Below, piece by piece: positions 12,220 to 28,742 of a DNA stretch of 64,000 bases (position 1 is its first letter; each line of letters opens with the position of its first letter). The notes under the pieces were generated by a model, which was not told the origin of the DNA, did no database searches, and saw only the letters and a program-made list of their open reading frames with translations. A program made the position numbers and the translations under genes. Origin of the DNA: Norana najaformis (Eukaryota > Annelida > Clitellata > Crassiclitellata > Hormogastridae). The stretch lies in the NCBI GenBank assembly GCA_964023275.1, contig OZ029914.1:42201924-42265923 (forward strand). Reading direction: 5' to 3'.

Positions 12220-13340
12220 TATTTTTAATTGGGCTGAGGATTGCCATCGACCAACAGACAACGCAGACGCCTGAATGTCAAAAACATGGTCTTCGATTTC
12301 TTTTGAAAAAAGTCACACGTCACTTCACGTGTCACGCGATATAGCCTATACCTTGAGAAGGTGAACGACAGACGCGCACTTCGAACTATCAGACCCAAGC
12401 AAACATTTGAACAAATCTATGATATTGCAGCTCGTCTTTTTATCACTACTTGGCTTTGCACCACAGGCAAGCTGAAGAAAAATCGAGCTTTCTATTTCAT
12501 TCGACTGTAATCATTCGCATGGCTTATCTCTGAATCTCTGAAAGGCCCCAGTCGTTCGTATCGTCAATGCAGTACGAAACAGAAACTGGGACTACGTTGC
12601 CAACTCTTAACTCTTGGAGGAGAATCTGTAGGTTAGGTAATACGTGTGCGTGAGAGCTGCCAATAGAAACTTTTAAAATGTTACGCTGTGGTGGAGCGAT
12701 TTCAAGTGTTACTTAGAAGGCGCTGAACAAATTCTAGTCCCATTCCATTACATTATGTTACTCTTCACTACATTACATTAGATACTGGTAGTCTTCTGTC
12801 GGAGAAATCATAGTTTAGTTATGTGTTCGTGTTGATTGGCGACAGATTCTATAAGGACGGGTTAATGGTTCGTCAATGTTGTTTAGTGTACCCGTGTCTG
12901 TTCATCGTTCATGTCCCGGCCCCTACTCTCTTTTAAAGCACCTTACGCACGTATATTTATGTGTGTTAGCTGTGCTCATGTCGATTGGTAATTGAGTTAT
13001 GTCCTGTTTTTAAAGGGACACTGATCTGATGTTCTTGTAACCACACAACAATGATGAGATTTTCCCCCGATTAAAAAGAGATTTGTGTGAAATGAAATCA
13101 CTTCATAGTGAGACAGTGCTCACGACATTACAAAATTTATTTATTTAAAATCCAATCAATGTCATTGCCACCATCAACACGTACAACCATTGCAATAAAG
13201 CAGCCATTTCTGATGTTCAACGATTCCAGGCTTTCTTCTGATGTCTCTTCCAACTGCTCAGCTAAAATATTGACGATGGTTAAATATAAAAATTTTTACA
13301 AACTTGTTCCATATTACTCTATTCTATTTCATTTCATTCA
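12220..13340. other. Unassigned intergenic sequence
   Basis: No exon with a convincing splice pair, RNA gene or named repeat was recognised here. This is where the missing third and fourth exons of the UBL gene at 13768-15728 would be expected. No RING or IBR cysteine pattern was seen on the minus strand. Confidence 0.4.
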
Positions 13341-13344
13341 AAAC

Positions 13345-13652
13345 CTGACCCTTCATACAAACTCATCATTGCTCCATCGCTTGCAATTTCTGCATTTTAC
13401 TTTAACTGAAAACTGAAAACATTCCTCTTTCACAGATTTAATCCCGACACCCCATCTTCCTCTTATCTCTCCGCTCCAATCCCGAACACCACCCGCCATA
13501 GCGGCCACGCTATCTCTCTGCCTGACTTTTGGATTTTGACCTGGAACCGAACCCTTTTGCTTATCGATTTTGTTCGCCTGTGAATAAGCTGGTCCACGTG
13601 ACGTGGCTCGTTGGGTGCTGTAGAAATCACTGGATTACGATTACGATGGCCT
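13345..13652 (+). mobile_element. CR1/L2-like LINE 3' end
   Basis: The translation ends in LKTFLFHRFNPDTP, the usual C-terminal region of these elements. The 3' block described at 8149 follows and ends in GGATTACGATTACGAT. It is 5' truncated to about 300 bp and lies just downstream of the UBL exon at 13768-13852. Confidence 0.75.
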
Positions 13653-13852
13653 CATGTTTAAACAGACGCTACTTCTTCATTCGCCAATTTTATTTGGATT
13701 ACTCTAGTGTTGTATGCAAACTCTAAGTAACCCACGTAAAATGAAATCGATAGCAGTTTTAACATACCTCCACAAAATAGGTAAAACGTCAGATTCTCCA
13801 CAGTTGAAACAGCATCCCTAACTTTCTGGTAGAGATCTGCGACACTACTGTC

Positions 13853-14817
13853 CTATTATAAAACAGAAACCCTCAATAAGTTAAAAATAATATTAACAAT
13901 TAATAATTAGCAATAATAACAGCCATCTCAGAATACAATTTTTCATCCGGATAATTTTTTAACTTCCTGAGGGATCATAAATACCGCGTAGAAAAAAAAT
14001 AATAATAACCGGGATCTCACCGAGAGCAATGTTCTGTGTGTATTACCTGGTGACATTCGGTCCCAAGGGAACAATTTCTAGCGATTTTAATGCATATTAA
14101 AGGTCATATAATAATAATAATTATTATTATTATTAATATTAATAATATTAATATTATTATTCAAATGTCTACATACATATATGTGTTACTGTATATATAT
14201 TATAATTACACCTTGAATGAAGTTTCTAGTAATTCAAATTCTTCGTAATAATGCATTTAGTATTATTGATACTATGGCCTAATCTACGGGATTCCGCTAC
14301 AAATTTATTAGACAATTCAAAATCCAGGAAGTAGTTCCTGGAGTCAGTTGTTAAAGAATTGCTGACTGATGTAACAACTAAACAACAAACTCATATGTAA
14401 TGCAAATGTACACGTTTTTCTGTAGCGACGGTATATGGCCTCGACCATGCTCAGCTTCCAATGATTTTATCCGGTGAGGGCCTTTACCACCGGTATCCTC
14501 TTGAATGGGTGTAACTTAACGACTAATTCGACTAAGTCATATGCTTAATGACTGATAAAAGTCGTCAAAGCCTCGAGTTGACTTGCAGTCGAATCTCTAA
14601 ACAGGTTGGCCCATAGGTTATACAGACCCATGTAGTTCATACAATAGAAAATGACGTCTGCCACTAGCATACTATCATGTGGCTAGAACTATGGCAGACA
14701 TTTATTGGCTCATATCAAACCAGTCACTACTATGCAGCCAAACATTTTTCTAATAACTATAATAGACCACAGTCCTCTCTGGCTCTAGACAACAACGAAT
14801 GTGCTTCATTAAGAAAC

Positions 14818-14852
<35 letters not shown>

Positions 14853-15659
14853 TAGAGAAAGAGAGACCAAAAAGGCTAATCGATTGTTATGCTACAGGTC
14901 ACACCGTCACAATGACCATGTTTCATTACCAAATATGGCTATAAGAGTTCTGTATAATACAATAGTGTTTGATGTTCCTATAGGAAATTACTACCGTGAA
15001 TTTGTGAAAGATGATATGCAAATTTACAAAACAAAAAACACAGAATGAAGCCTTACGTTAAGTGCTCAGCATTCAGTTCATTCAGTTTTATTATTACTGG
15101 GTATTTCAGTCGAGTTCCTAACATTTTGTTATGGACTTTGTATCACAGACTCACGCATAACAGTCATAAGTGATTCACTACATAAGCCTAAGTGTCTAAG
15201 TTTCACAGTGTTTCAAAATAAAAGATACCATATGCATGAACCTAAGTGACTCTGTACATAAACCTGTGTCTAAGTTTCACAATGTTTCAAATGATAGATA
15301 CCATATGCACGAATGATATCCAATTGGCTCTATGGGTCTCATATCGTGTGGTGCCAGGCTTAACAACTCTCCCATCAGACGCAGACCCATGGATAAAACA
15401 GTTTCAATGTGTACAGAAGAGGCGCTCTGTGATAATCTCTCTTGACATAAGCTTCTGGTAGTGGAAACATTCCATCTGTGACATGCACATTAATCAAGAA
15501 GCCTATGACAGATAGAGCATAATAGGATTTGATAGTCTGTGTCCATCAGTTAAATTGTCGACTGATAAATGCGAGAACCAAGATTATAGGCACATTCAGA
15601 AGAGAAAACAATATTTGCGCGAGAGCTTAACACAGACCGATGTCGTCAATTAGCTTTAC
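13853..15659. other. Intron of the UBL-only copy, repeat-bearing
   Basis: It holds an AAT/ATT patch (14110-14160), a partial reverse SINE tail (about 14400-14520) and a short (TA)n followed by GAGA at 14820-14865. Open frames at 14677-15048 and 15246-15461 have no recognisable homology or splice support. Confidence 0.45.
14400..14520 (-). mobile_element. Partial tRNA-SINE tail (family 1)
   Basis: The order AAATGTACACGTTTTTCTGT, AGCGACGGTATATGGCCTCG and TATCCGGTGAGGGCCTTTAC matches the tail of the copies at 43240-43445 and 59830-60085. The tRNA-like head is missing. Confidence 0.55.
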
Positions 15660-16115
15660 CTTAGTTATGATGATAGGTATGCTCTTTTTCTCCTTTTTTA
15701 CGAAGACTGAGATCAAATTGGTTGACATTTCGAACTCTGAAATAAGCAGCTTACATCGGAATCTAGCGAGTGTTTGTTTGTCAATTCCGAAAGTGAAATC
15801 AATGACACTGTGTATTTTCCGACTAAATTTACGTCTGAACATGACAGAAACGGTGCGCACATAAGATCAATAACGCTGTAACAAAGGCCCTTTTCTATTT
15901 GGTTAGTAAATCATAGAAGTTTTCACAAATTGATTCGAACTTACATGAATCGGTTTAGATTGCAGTAAACCATACCCCACTGCACTATAGCTTAAAACGG
16001 AAAATAAAATTTCTTCATTTTTAAGTAAACTGAATGAACCGTTTAAGCCTAGTCAACACGGGGTTAAGAAAGTGAGTAAGTAAGCAAAGAAGTAAGTAAG
16101 TAATTTCAGCTGTGT

Positions 16116-16400
16116 CTATAATAACAGATTAGAACGCCCGTCCAATAGAGGCTCGCAAGAGGCGCTCCACACCTGACATGACAAAACCACGATCGAACAA
16201 AAAGAAAAAACAAGGAGCTCGTCTTGTTGATTGCTAGGCAACCTATTCCAGAAAGTTGGACCAATCTCAGCGAAGACTATGTGCTGGACTGAAGAAATTC
16301 GGGCCGCTGCGACAACATTGTCACCCTGCGCAGCAAAAGGAAAAGATCGACGGCCGGTAATTGCATGTAACTTCGAGATAAGATGGAGCACAGACTGCAA
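16116..16400 (-). mobile_element. LINE C-terminal/3' fragment
   Basis: The minus-strand translation contains FAEIGPTFWNRLPSNQQDELL, preceded by a degraded stretch. The F(A/S)xxGPxxWNxLP signature marks the C-terminal region of CR1/Jockey-like LINE ORF2. A GAGGCGCTCC tail follows, as in the other LINE ends. Confidence 0.6.
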
Positions 16401-17254
16401 GGCAATTACGCATATGCCTAAGCATTATTATCTTTAATTCAATTCGGCTTTGCATCGGTAGCCTCCCGCATGTAAATGGATATGCGCCCAAACCCAGGCA
16501 TACCTCCAATCGGGATTGCAGCGTTTAACACAGACTGCGCAGATGGGTAATGCAAAAAAAGAACGATTCCTGCATAAGTAACATTGTCGTAATCAACCAT
16601 TGTGCATATGAAGGCGTAAGTGTGTATGATTGCATGTATGTGTATCCAAGTACGTATACCAGAATATGTAGGGTATGAATAGCTCATAGCTTGAATTTGG
16701 TGTTCGTTTTCGTTTGTAATCGTCTAATGAACACAACCAATATTGCAGTCAAAAATCTCAACTGAAGAAGGATGGTTCGATTCAAAATGAATCATAAACC
16801 TGTCTTGAAATCGGAGTTCGAAGCTTCATTGGTTCCTATTATGCCTACGTGTATGCAGGGCCTGTATACGTTTGCGTGCATGGAAGTTTATGTAGGCATA
16901 TGTATTCAAGTTAAAATCGACGTATCTTTGCTACCAAAACAGATTTTTAAAGTACAGACTCTTATTGCATGATGCGAACAGTAGATTTATAATTTTGTGC
17001 TATTAACCATTAGGGTATAGTGTTTAGATATCCTAATCAAGACTAGCAAGACATCGCATCATCTATTTGATGCAAACTTCGATGATTTCTTGACCTGCGA
17101 TATAGTACTACATGTAATTTGCATGCATGCGTACGAAAGTCGATAAAATTATTAGCACAAACTAAATCGGTGCAACACTATCATAGTAAAAACATCAGAT
17201 TCCATAAGGGAATTAGCATTTCCGTCCACCTGGAAAATCATTTTATATATTTGT

Positions 17255-17360
17255 AGAAGTACATCGCTGTAAACCTTCACCTTAGATTAACTAACGCTGC
17301 AATATATTTGAAGAAGTACATCGCTGTAAACCTTCACCTTAGATTAACTAACGCTGCATT
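17255..17360. repeat. Tandem duplication, unit about 50 bp, two copies
   Basis: The segment GAAGTACATCGCTGTAAACC through TTAGATTAACTAACGCTGCA occurs twice in succession, nearly identical. It lies just downstream of the stop codon of the UBL-RBR gene at 17425. It looks like recent replication slippage. Confidence 0.9.
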
Positions 17361-17424
17361 GGAAATATATTTTAACACTTTGTTTCTAACATTGCTGGTT
17401 GTGAATTTGTTCCCAGTGAAGCCA

Positions 17425-21393
<3,969 letters not shown>

Positions 21394-22800
21394 TTTAACA
21401 GTTTATTCCACGCGAAGTATAAATTTGCTTGAGAAGCAATTCGTCGTCATTCATATGAAAATCACAAAAGCAAAAGCAATAACAAGGAAAGTACCGTTGA
21501 AATTGTGTTCGATTTTTTTTCTAAAGATAGACACGACCTCAGCCCTAAGCATTAGTCATGGAAGTCATAAAACCATGTAGGTTGGTTTCTCAACAGTTGC
21601 ATATCGCATTGTACTGCAGGCTCGTTCAGAACCCAGGTGATAATCAATATCTGTTTAATAATATACGAACGGTTAGATTGGTTGATTAAATTAATTAACC
21701 TTTGCACAAGAGCTATTCGCGTTCTTTCATTGCCCTTGTATAGTAAAATCCTGATGCTATTATGCCAACTGGCCTTCTTATATTAATCTTGAACTCTGCC
21801 GTTACTCCTACAGCTAATATTGAAACTGCAGTTAAATGGAATTTTTCGTGCTCATAAATTTCCTATAGTAACCAAACTTTGCCTGGTACTTTAATTTTAA
21901 AATTCTCAAATAGGTAAGATAGTAGCGATATTGGTTAACTCCTGGTTCCAATTGTATTGAAGCACCATGGTAGAGTTCTCCACCAGCTATGGTAGAGTTC
22001 ATTTCTACCGATTATGATGAAGGTTCTCATCCAGTTCGCATTGTACAGTTTCATCGTTTTTTCTCGGATTGTCATTTAGCACTTGAATGTTCTTCGAATG
22101 ATTGTTTGACATAACCCGAGCGAGATTCTAATTCAACTAAGGAGCAACCGACTTTGGCCTACGACAACCTTACTCTATTTTACCCGGTAGTGTCGATAAG
22201 ACACTAGACACTACGGCTACATTTCTAACTGCGTTCTATCTCCGAGAGTAGAATCTCAGAGCTAATCGACTGATCTGTATGGTATCTCAAACCAGACTGA
22301 CAGTATAGATTCTGTCTGAGGTTCTCTCGTTCAGCGATATGTGTCGAACCCTCATTGGTCAATAGCTATGGAGTTACTCCGGATAGTCTATTTGATTGGA
22401 CGCTAGGATTCTTTTTGTCTGAAATCTACAGCGTGGTTTGTCTGTGTACTTCTCTCAGACTGGTTCCATCTTGCTCTATTGGTCTCGGCGTGTCCGCTGG
22501 CTTGACTCCGTTTCGATCTGCGTCTATATCTCTACATGTTTGTCCTTATGTATTCTTGCCTGTCTCTGCACAGCTCTCTGAGTGGGCTGGTGAGTCAGTT
22601 GTATGAAATCTAAGATTTCCTCTACCTGTCTGGACAAGGTAATAAATCAGACGCCCTACCGACTACTCGCTGACCGGGACGGTTGATGTAAACCAGATGT
22701 TGGCATCAGTTCTCTGCGATTAGCTGTCCCTTCATCCTAACCTCCAATAACTTCTATAGCGGCTAGACTTACTGTGCAGTGTAATATACTACAATAGCCT
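21394..22800. other. Upstream region of copy A, no gene recognised
   Basis: This would contain the promoter of the minus-strand gene starting at 21393. No TATA or initiator match stands out. The open frame at 22355-22606 has no splice or domain support. Confidence 0.35.
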
Positions 22801-22829
22801 ACTTAAATTAACTTCGTTATAGCACTATA

Positions 22830-24420
22830 CCGTAAATAGTATTGACTTCAACTAAGTAAAGAAAGTGGCACGGTATTCGAATAATTATAGGTACTTAAAC
22901 AGAAAACTCCGCTGCATATTCGCCTTTGCCAGCCCTACGTTTGGATAAAGTCAAATGGTTGGACGTTAGAACGGAGATGCTGCCGGGCGCAAAACTAAAG
23001 GATAACAGTAATCGATCGTATATCAAGACACATATGTAGGATGGATAACAGCTGGATGGCCAAACAAGTCATATGGAATGAACACAGTAAGGAGGGGCCA
23101 TCGGCAATAACGGCGTAGACATAAAAATGATGGAAGGATGGAAACTGACAAGACTTAAGAGCACTTTGTAACCATACAGTAAGAGAAGGTTGTCCTGATG
23201 GTGGAAAGCTACTGGCGCTCCGTATTTCAGCGGCAGAGCTAATTCATGCTTGCCTAAATGCTAATTCTCGACCATGGAACATCGGGAACAACAATTACGC
23301 ACTTCAATCAAGATAACAATTGCTGTCAACAATTCTATATAAAGACGTGATAAACAATAACTTTGCTTTGCATTACCTTACTTAGTCTTGCCTTTCCTTG
23401 GCAATAAATGATAACTTGTATAATTGTACTTATCGAAATAAGTCTTATACATTAACGAGAGGCATTTAATATCAAAGACGCAAAAAACTTTTCGATCGCT
23501 GAATGTGAAACCTCTCCGATTCTGTCACCTATAACTATGCATGCCATCTTGCAGCCAACACATAAGTGTCACTATAATAAAAAGTGTTCCGTGATAATAG
23601 TTCGTGTAAAAGCCAGTGATTTGAGGTTTTAGAACAGTGTTGCACTTCGTTTTAAGATTGAGCAATCTTCAAATTGCATAATTATAAAATAATCGCATGT
23701 TATACAGAGTAACATCTGTTGGCTGAGAGTCTAACGGGTCGAACAGTTCAAAACAAAGGAGACATACAGTATCTCAGACTACGATACGCTTACGATTCCT
23801 CGTTCAGACAATGGATTGTCTAGCCCAACGCTCTAGGGGATATCGACGTCGGATGAGGAGGTACACGAGCGGAAGGTAGCTAAGATTTTCTCTGCTTTCA
23901 TAGAGGATTCGAATCCCGGTCGGGCAATACCACGGTTCGACTCAGAGATCCGTCTCCTTTATAGTACATAGGAGCCTTAGCGCTTAGCCTCACACTAATA
24001 CGAAGAGGAGGCAGTACTTCTTTCTCCTCGCCAGATGGCCACATGATGTCCGCGGTTCTCGGACTGAGAACAGCCGCTTCTAAGAGCGGGCCAGAGTCCG
24101 TTCGACCCCACGACAGCTGTCCTCTTTCTGACCTAATCGCTTTTTATAAATGTGTGTTTCCCGGTCTCCTTGCGCTCCATAAATATTTCCTCTGTAGCCT
24201 ACTACTCTAAATATCTTTGACTTATTTCTGCACAGCGTACCGGCACTGTACAAATTTTTCTTCTATTCTCAGGAGCCGAAAGTTCCGAATAAGATGCTGT
24301 ACAAATTTAGCAATACAGCATGTCGCATTGGATATTTTTCATCAGTCGTTTTCTTGCCGTTGAGTCATTAAATCCTGTGGTTGTGCGTCGGACCTCAGCG
24401 AAACACAGTAGGTAAGAGTA
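22830..24420. repeat. Older duplicated segment, left copy
   Basis: Sequence blocks recur in the same order at 25700-27210. Matching blocks are GAAAGTGGCACGGT...CGAAT; AACTCCGC...TTCGCCT; AATCGATCGTA; AATTACGCACTTCAATCA; CAGAGTAACATCT...GAGAGTCTA; and CTTACGATTCCTCG. Intervening sequence has diverged. The order suggests an old tandem duplication or two copies of one long repeat. No coding content was recognised. Confidence 0.65.
24290..24375. repeat. Dispersed repeat shared with 34755-34860
   Basis: Both places carry GCATGTCGCATTGGATA (GCTTGTCGCATTGGATA at 34766), a short variable gap, TTGAGTCATT and then TTGTGCG. The second copy lies inside an intron of the UBL copy at 33794-37406. Confidence 0.6.
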
Positions 24421-24929
24421 ACGTGGATTTCCTCAGAGCCGTCCGTGGGTATAGGCAGGTCAGGCAGTTGCCAAAGGGCGGCGATCGTCAGTCTCGGCAA
24501 TTGAACTGGAATATATTTTTCTTATAAAAATTATCAGCCACAGATCTTAATTTGTTTCTGTTTTATGAATTTTTAGTCGTATTTTACTTCTACGCATAGT
24601 AGCTCCTAACACAGATGTCATATGCAATGAGTTGCTCCCTATTGTCAATTGACACCGGTGACTCTCTTGAACCACAGCTCCTTTGAACTTAATTAAGCAC
24701 AACATGAGTTACGTAGCACAGCTTTCCATGCATGCATCCCAACGCATCGAAGTCTATATCGATATTTTGCGAATGATTAGGTACAAAAATCTATTCGCGA
24801 TTAACACGATGGAAAGCTGGTATAACAAGATCACGGTTTCGATGAGCATGATCGGTGGAAGAATAAGAATAGTTCTTGTGGACAGGTAATTCTTTAAGTT
24901 AACGTATAGACGCTTTTATATTACTAGGA

Positions 24930-25320
24930 TAAGCCTGTGAATAAGCACTGTGAATAAGTCTGTGAATAAGCATGCGAATAATCATATGAATAAGCCTGTG
25001 AATAAGCCTGTGAATAAGCTGGTCCCCATGACGTGGCTTTCGTTGGTCACTGTAGAAATCTATGGATTATGATTAGATTGTTGGTTGTCACTTGTGTTTT
25101 TCGTAGGCTTGTAACTTGCTTGTCCCGTTGGCTCGAACAGCCACGGCTCAACGCAGAAGTTTTGCTGTGGCTGGCCCTAGATCTTGGAACTGCCTACTTG
25201 GTGGCCTGCGGCATGAACTTCTCATCCTTTCTTCCCCTCTCTTCCCCAAGCGCTTGAAGACCTACAGGGAGCGCCTCTGATGAGTATATCCCGTACTGGC
25301 GCTATATACATTTTTTATTA
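24930..25320 (+). mobile_element. LINE C-terminus and tail, rearranged
   Basis: Repeated CTGTGAATAAGC units and TGGATTATGATTAGAT belong to the GATTAC-tailed 3' block. Next comes a frame with RSFAVAGPRSWN and KRLKTYRERL, typical of CR1/Jockey-like ORF2 C-termini. A GCGCCTCTGATGAG tail follows. Two LINE ends are adjacent here. Confidence 0.65.
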
Positions 25321-25520
25321 TGATTACGAACTTAATGCTTCATACACCTGCCAGCATGCCCATATGTGGCACATTTGAGACCCGTATTCTCATAGAGGAT
25401 CCATATTGGTCTATATGGATCCATGAAATGTTTATGGCCGAGCGTACATTTATCGACAAACCAGCCGGAACTGATTTCTTGAGTGCCATGAATATTCAAT
25501 TGCGATAGTGGTTGCAGGTC

Positions 25521-25600
25521 GATGGAATTCCCCGTGCTCTTAAATTTCCCGTGATAGCCAAAATTCCCCGTGCTCTTAAATTTCCCGTGATAGCCAAAAT
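25521..25600. repeat. 36-bp direct duplication
   Basis: ATTCCCCGTGCTCTTAAATT followed by TCCCGTGATAGCCAAA occurs twice back to back, apparently identical. It is a recent slippage event. Confidence 0.9.
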
Positions 25601-25699
25601 TTGTCATGTATTTTAACTGCATGAATATCAAGTAAAACAGTTGCAACGTTCTTTGATTCCTTGTCCAAACTGCATTTCAGCGCGGTCCGGTTAATAGTA

Positions 25700-27210
25700 A
25701 TGCATTCAGTTAAGTAAGGGAAGTGGCATGGTGCTGTTCGAATATGGGTAGCCTAAACTGAAAACTCCGCAACAGTTTCGCCTGTGCCAGTTCTAAGTCT
25801 GGATGAAGGAGGATGGTTTGAAGAGTAGGATACAGACTGCAGACCCCTCTCGGCTGTAAAACTAAAAGACAATGGAAATCGATCGTACGATGTCACAGGA
25901 CGGATAAAAACTGGACAGTCAAAGAAGTCGTTTTGGGAAAACACAGAGAGGCGGGCGATCGACACCAACTGATGATGAGCCCCAGAACTTGAGGAAAGAA
26001 GGAAAAACGTAAGTAAAGAATTAAGGAAGGTAGGAAGGAAAGAAAGAAAGAAGGAAGGAAGGAAAGAAAGAAAGAAAGAAAGAAGGAAGGAAGGAAAGAA
26101 AGAAAGAAAGAAGGAAGGAAAGAAAGAAAGAAGGAAGGAAGGAAAGAAAAAAAGAAGGAAGGAAAGAAAGAAGGAAGGAAGAAAGGAAGCAAGGAAGGAA
26201 ATTGACTGTTCTTAACAGCACTCTTTCAGAGAAAGTTGCCCGTATGTTGGACTGTTGAAAAACCGTTGGTGCTCTTTATGTATAATGCAGCGTCAACAGT
26301 AATTCCCAATTGCTTCAGTGCTAATCCACGATCATCGAACAAAGGGTAGAGCAATTACGCACTTCAATCACTACCAGTCCAAAGAAACAACAGTTGCTGA
26401 GAACTGTTATGAAGAAGGGGAATAAATGAACGATAAATTGACAATGCTTGGAATTAATTAATATAATAAATAATCTTACCTTGTCTTATATCATTATGTG
26501 CTAATTTGTATAATTATGCAAAAGTAATGCAAATGAAATTTGTTAATGTCCCTCACTATGCGTCAGAAATGCATTGAAACCTAACGAAAGGAACTACTAT
26601 TAACAATAACCAGAGTGGAAAAGGAAAGATTTCAGCTTACAAGAAATTTTTGCCTCAGAATGAGATATTTTATATCAATAGCAAATTTTGAAGAGGTTAG
26701 ATATCATCGTCCAGCGCTTATCACTTCTCAGACTAACATATTTGGTTTGCGTAAACGCCGATGGTTTGAAGGTTTACTGATGCACTGCGTTTTAAAATTG
26801 ATGAATTTTCCATGTGTATAAATATCGCATCTTATCCAGAGTAACATCTAGGGCCCGAGAGTCTATTAGATCATTCAGTTCAAAAAGAAAGGAAATAGTT
26901 TTCTGAGAGTACGTTATTATGCCTAATATTCACCGTTCAGAGGATGTACAGTACATATAACATGCTACCAACTGCGTTACTTAGTGCTCGGTTTTTACCT
27001 GGGAAATCCAATTAATTGAAGTCATTTCCTCTTCTCTGAATGGTAACTCGGTAACTTTCTAGATTGTGTGTTCGCCATGAAAGCTATGGACATTTAACTT
27101 GCGCGACCTTCAAGCTAATTTGTACCTGCTTAGCTAGTTAAAGGGATATTTGTTCGGTCTTTATCTTAGTTTCATCTTGCGCTTACGATTCCTCGCTCAG
27201 CCGATGGACA
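25700..27210. repeat. Older duplicated segment, right copy
   Basis: This is the counterpart of 22830-24420, with the same order of conserved blocks. It differs by carrying a GGAA/GAAA microsatellite at 26030-26205 that the left copy lacks. Confidence 0.65.
26030..26205. repeat. GGAA/GAAA/GAAG microsatellite
   Basis: A pure purine strand of about 175 bp composed of GAAA, GGAA and GAAG units. The Phe/Ser/Leu frames on the opposite strand are artefacts. Confidence 0.97.
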
Positions 27211-28150
27211 CATGGAGTGTCAACAAATGTCTTGCTTACTTAGCTCCATGTATTTAAAAAAATTAAATTCTTTTATCCAATTCGCTCTTAATTATAGCCT
27301 ACAACAACAATTATGTTTACACGTATAATTACCTCAAAGTGTAAATGTTTTGGTATTCATCTTAGATCAAGAGTGCCTTTTAAAATTACTTTTTTATTCC
27401 ATTCACTCATTACTGCAGCCTACAAAATACCCCAAAATCGCACACAGTCCTCTGTTCTGTAGAAAGTCCTCTATAATATTGAAGATATATACAAAGGCAG
27501 TAATTATAGCGCTTTCTATATACCTCACAAAAGAGCTGCCTACGCTAACCTATTAATTAAATGTTGCTAAGGTCTGATAAATGAGAAAACTAGAAGAGTC
27601 ACCGTCGTTGGTTGCCGCAGACATACAGATGTTGCCATAAATATATTAGGTTCTGTCTGGCTACCGTATTTCTTTGCTACATCAGTGATGTAATAACTCA
27701 TATACGTGTTTCAAAAATATTCAAATTAAATTGTGAAGTGAGACAACATCACCATAAATAATTTTTATCTCATGCAATGCTCGCATTTATCTCAAAAATA
27801 AAGCTTAGTTTAGAAATGATTCGATTGACAGAGCTGAGACAAAATCTATTGTTATAAAGTACTATTTTGATTTGTGTCACTTCGAAGTGCAAAGTTCGAA
27901 AACATGCACTCTGCCTGTGCACTGGCTGAACCTGGCTGAAACTGGCTTCTATATAGCTCTGAAAAAGACAGGAGTCCTGAAAAGTGGCTGAAGCATTTGT
28001 GACTACGCTGCAGCTTTAGCACTGTAGATTCAAAGTAAGTCTTGTTTAAATTCATGATCATTCCTAACAATTAGGTTTTATTTTAGGCATCATAGCCCAT
28101 AAGTCTTTCTCTTAGGTTTAAATTTATCTTAGATTTTTTCGTAACCATTG
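27211..28150. other. Intergenic, nothing recognised
   Basis: AT-rich sequence without a supported exon, RNA gene or repeat family. Confidence 0.4.
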
Positions 28151-28159
28151 TAGCATACA

Positions 28160-28455
28160 GGCCTCTGCTAAGCAATAGTTGGGCTCTGCTAGCCTAGTTA
28201 GCTACATCGTTAAATGCGCCAAGGATCCTCTGTACGTGAGGATCCCCAGTTCGCATCCCGGTCGTGGCTTATTTCAGAGATTTAAATGTCGGGCTAGTAC
28301 GGTCCGTGGACGAGGACCTTAAATGGCATTGTGCCCATTCAAATGGGCAGCCGTGGTGAAGGATCTCACCCGATCAATTCATTAAAATTCGTTGCAAAAT
28401 GAGCAAGGTCGAGGCCATACGGTCGCCATATAAAAACCTATACCTTTACATTTCA
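28160..28455 (+). mobile_element. tRNA-derived SINE (family 1), near full length
   Basis: The 5' head has an A-box-like TAGCCTAGTTAGC and a B-box-like CCAGTTCGCATCCC at tRNA spacing. The body reads CGGGCTAGTACGGTCCGTGG, AAGGATCTCACCCGAT, GAGGCCATACGGTCGC. The tail is ATATAAAAACCTATACCTTT. Other copies lie at 43240-43445 and 59830-60085 (reverse), with fragments at 14400-14520 and 38225-38330. Head, body and order are the same in each. Confidence 0.8.
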
Positions 28456-28742
28456 CGAAGCTTTTAATGTCAGATATCATTTGTGACGCACGGGATGGTC
28501 GCTTGCTTGCCTTTTTCTGAAAAGTTTACAAATAAAAAGGAAAGGTACAGTATGCCAGAACGGGAGAATGGGACTTCGTGACGTTTAGGTTTAAGATGCT
28601 ATCACTGACGTTAATGAAGTATTTTCAGGAGATATAAAGAGATCTCCTCATAGATCTTTGACATTTTAAGAAAGCAGGGAAGGATTTAGGTTGCATGTAG
28701 GTCTTCTTCTCCACCAGCAAAACCTGAATCCATTCCTTAGAC

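Larger units (their letters stand above)
13768..15728 (-). pseudogene. UBL-only copy of the UBL-RBR family
   Basis: Two exons match the intact copies in size, phase and sequence. Exon 1 (15728-15660, 69 bp, 23 codons) begins MSTNLISVFV and ends IPIIITK at a GTAAAG donor in phase 0. It aligns with MSVNWIQIFV...IPIIINK of the copy at 21393. Exon 2 (13852-13768, 85 bp) reads DSSVADLYQKVRDAV and ends FCG at GTATGTT in phase 1. Length and phases equal those of the 85-bp second exon at 20127-20043. The downstream exons for the rest of UBL, RING1, IBR and RING2 were not found; a LINE sits just downstream. It is either a truncated copy or its 3' exons are too diverged to see by eye. Confidence 0.6.

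Noticed and set aside
25893..26221. Phe/Leu/Ser-rich frames resembling membrane segments
   Set aside because: They lie on the strand opposite a GGAA/GAAA microsatellite.
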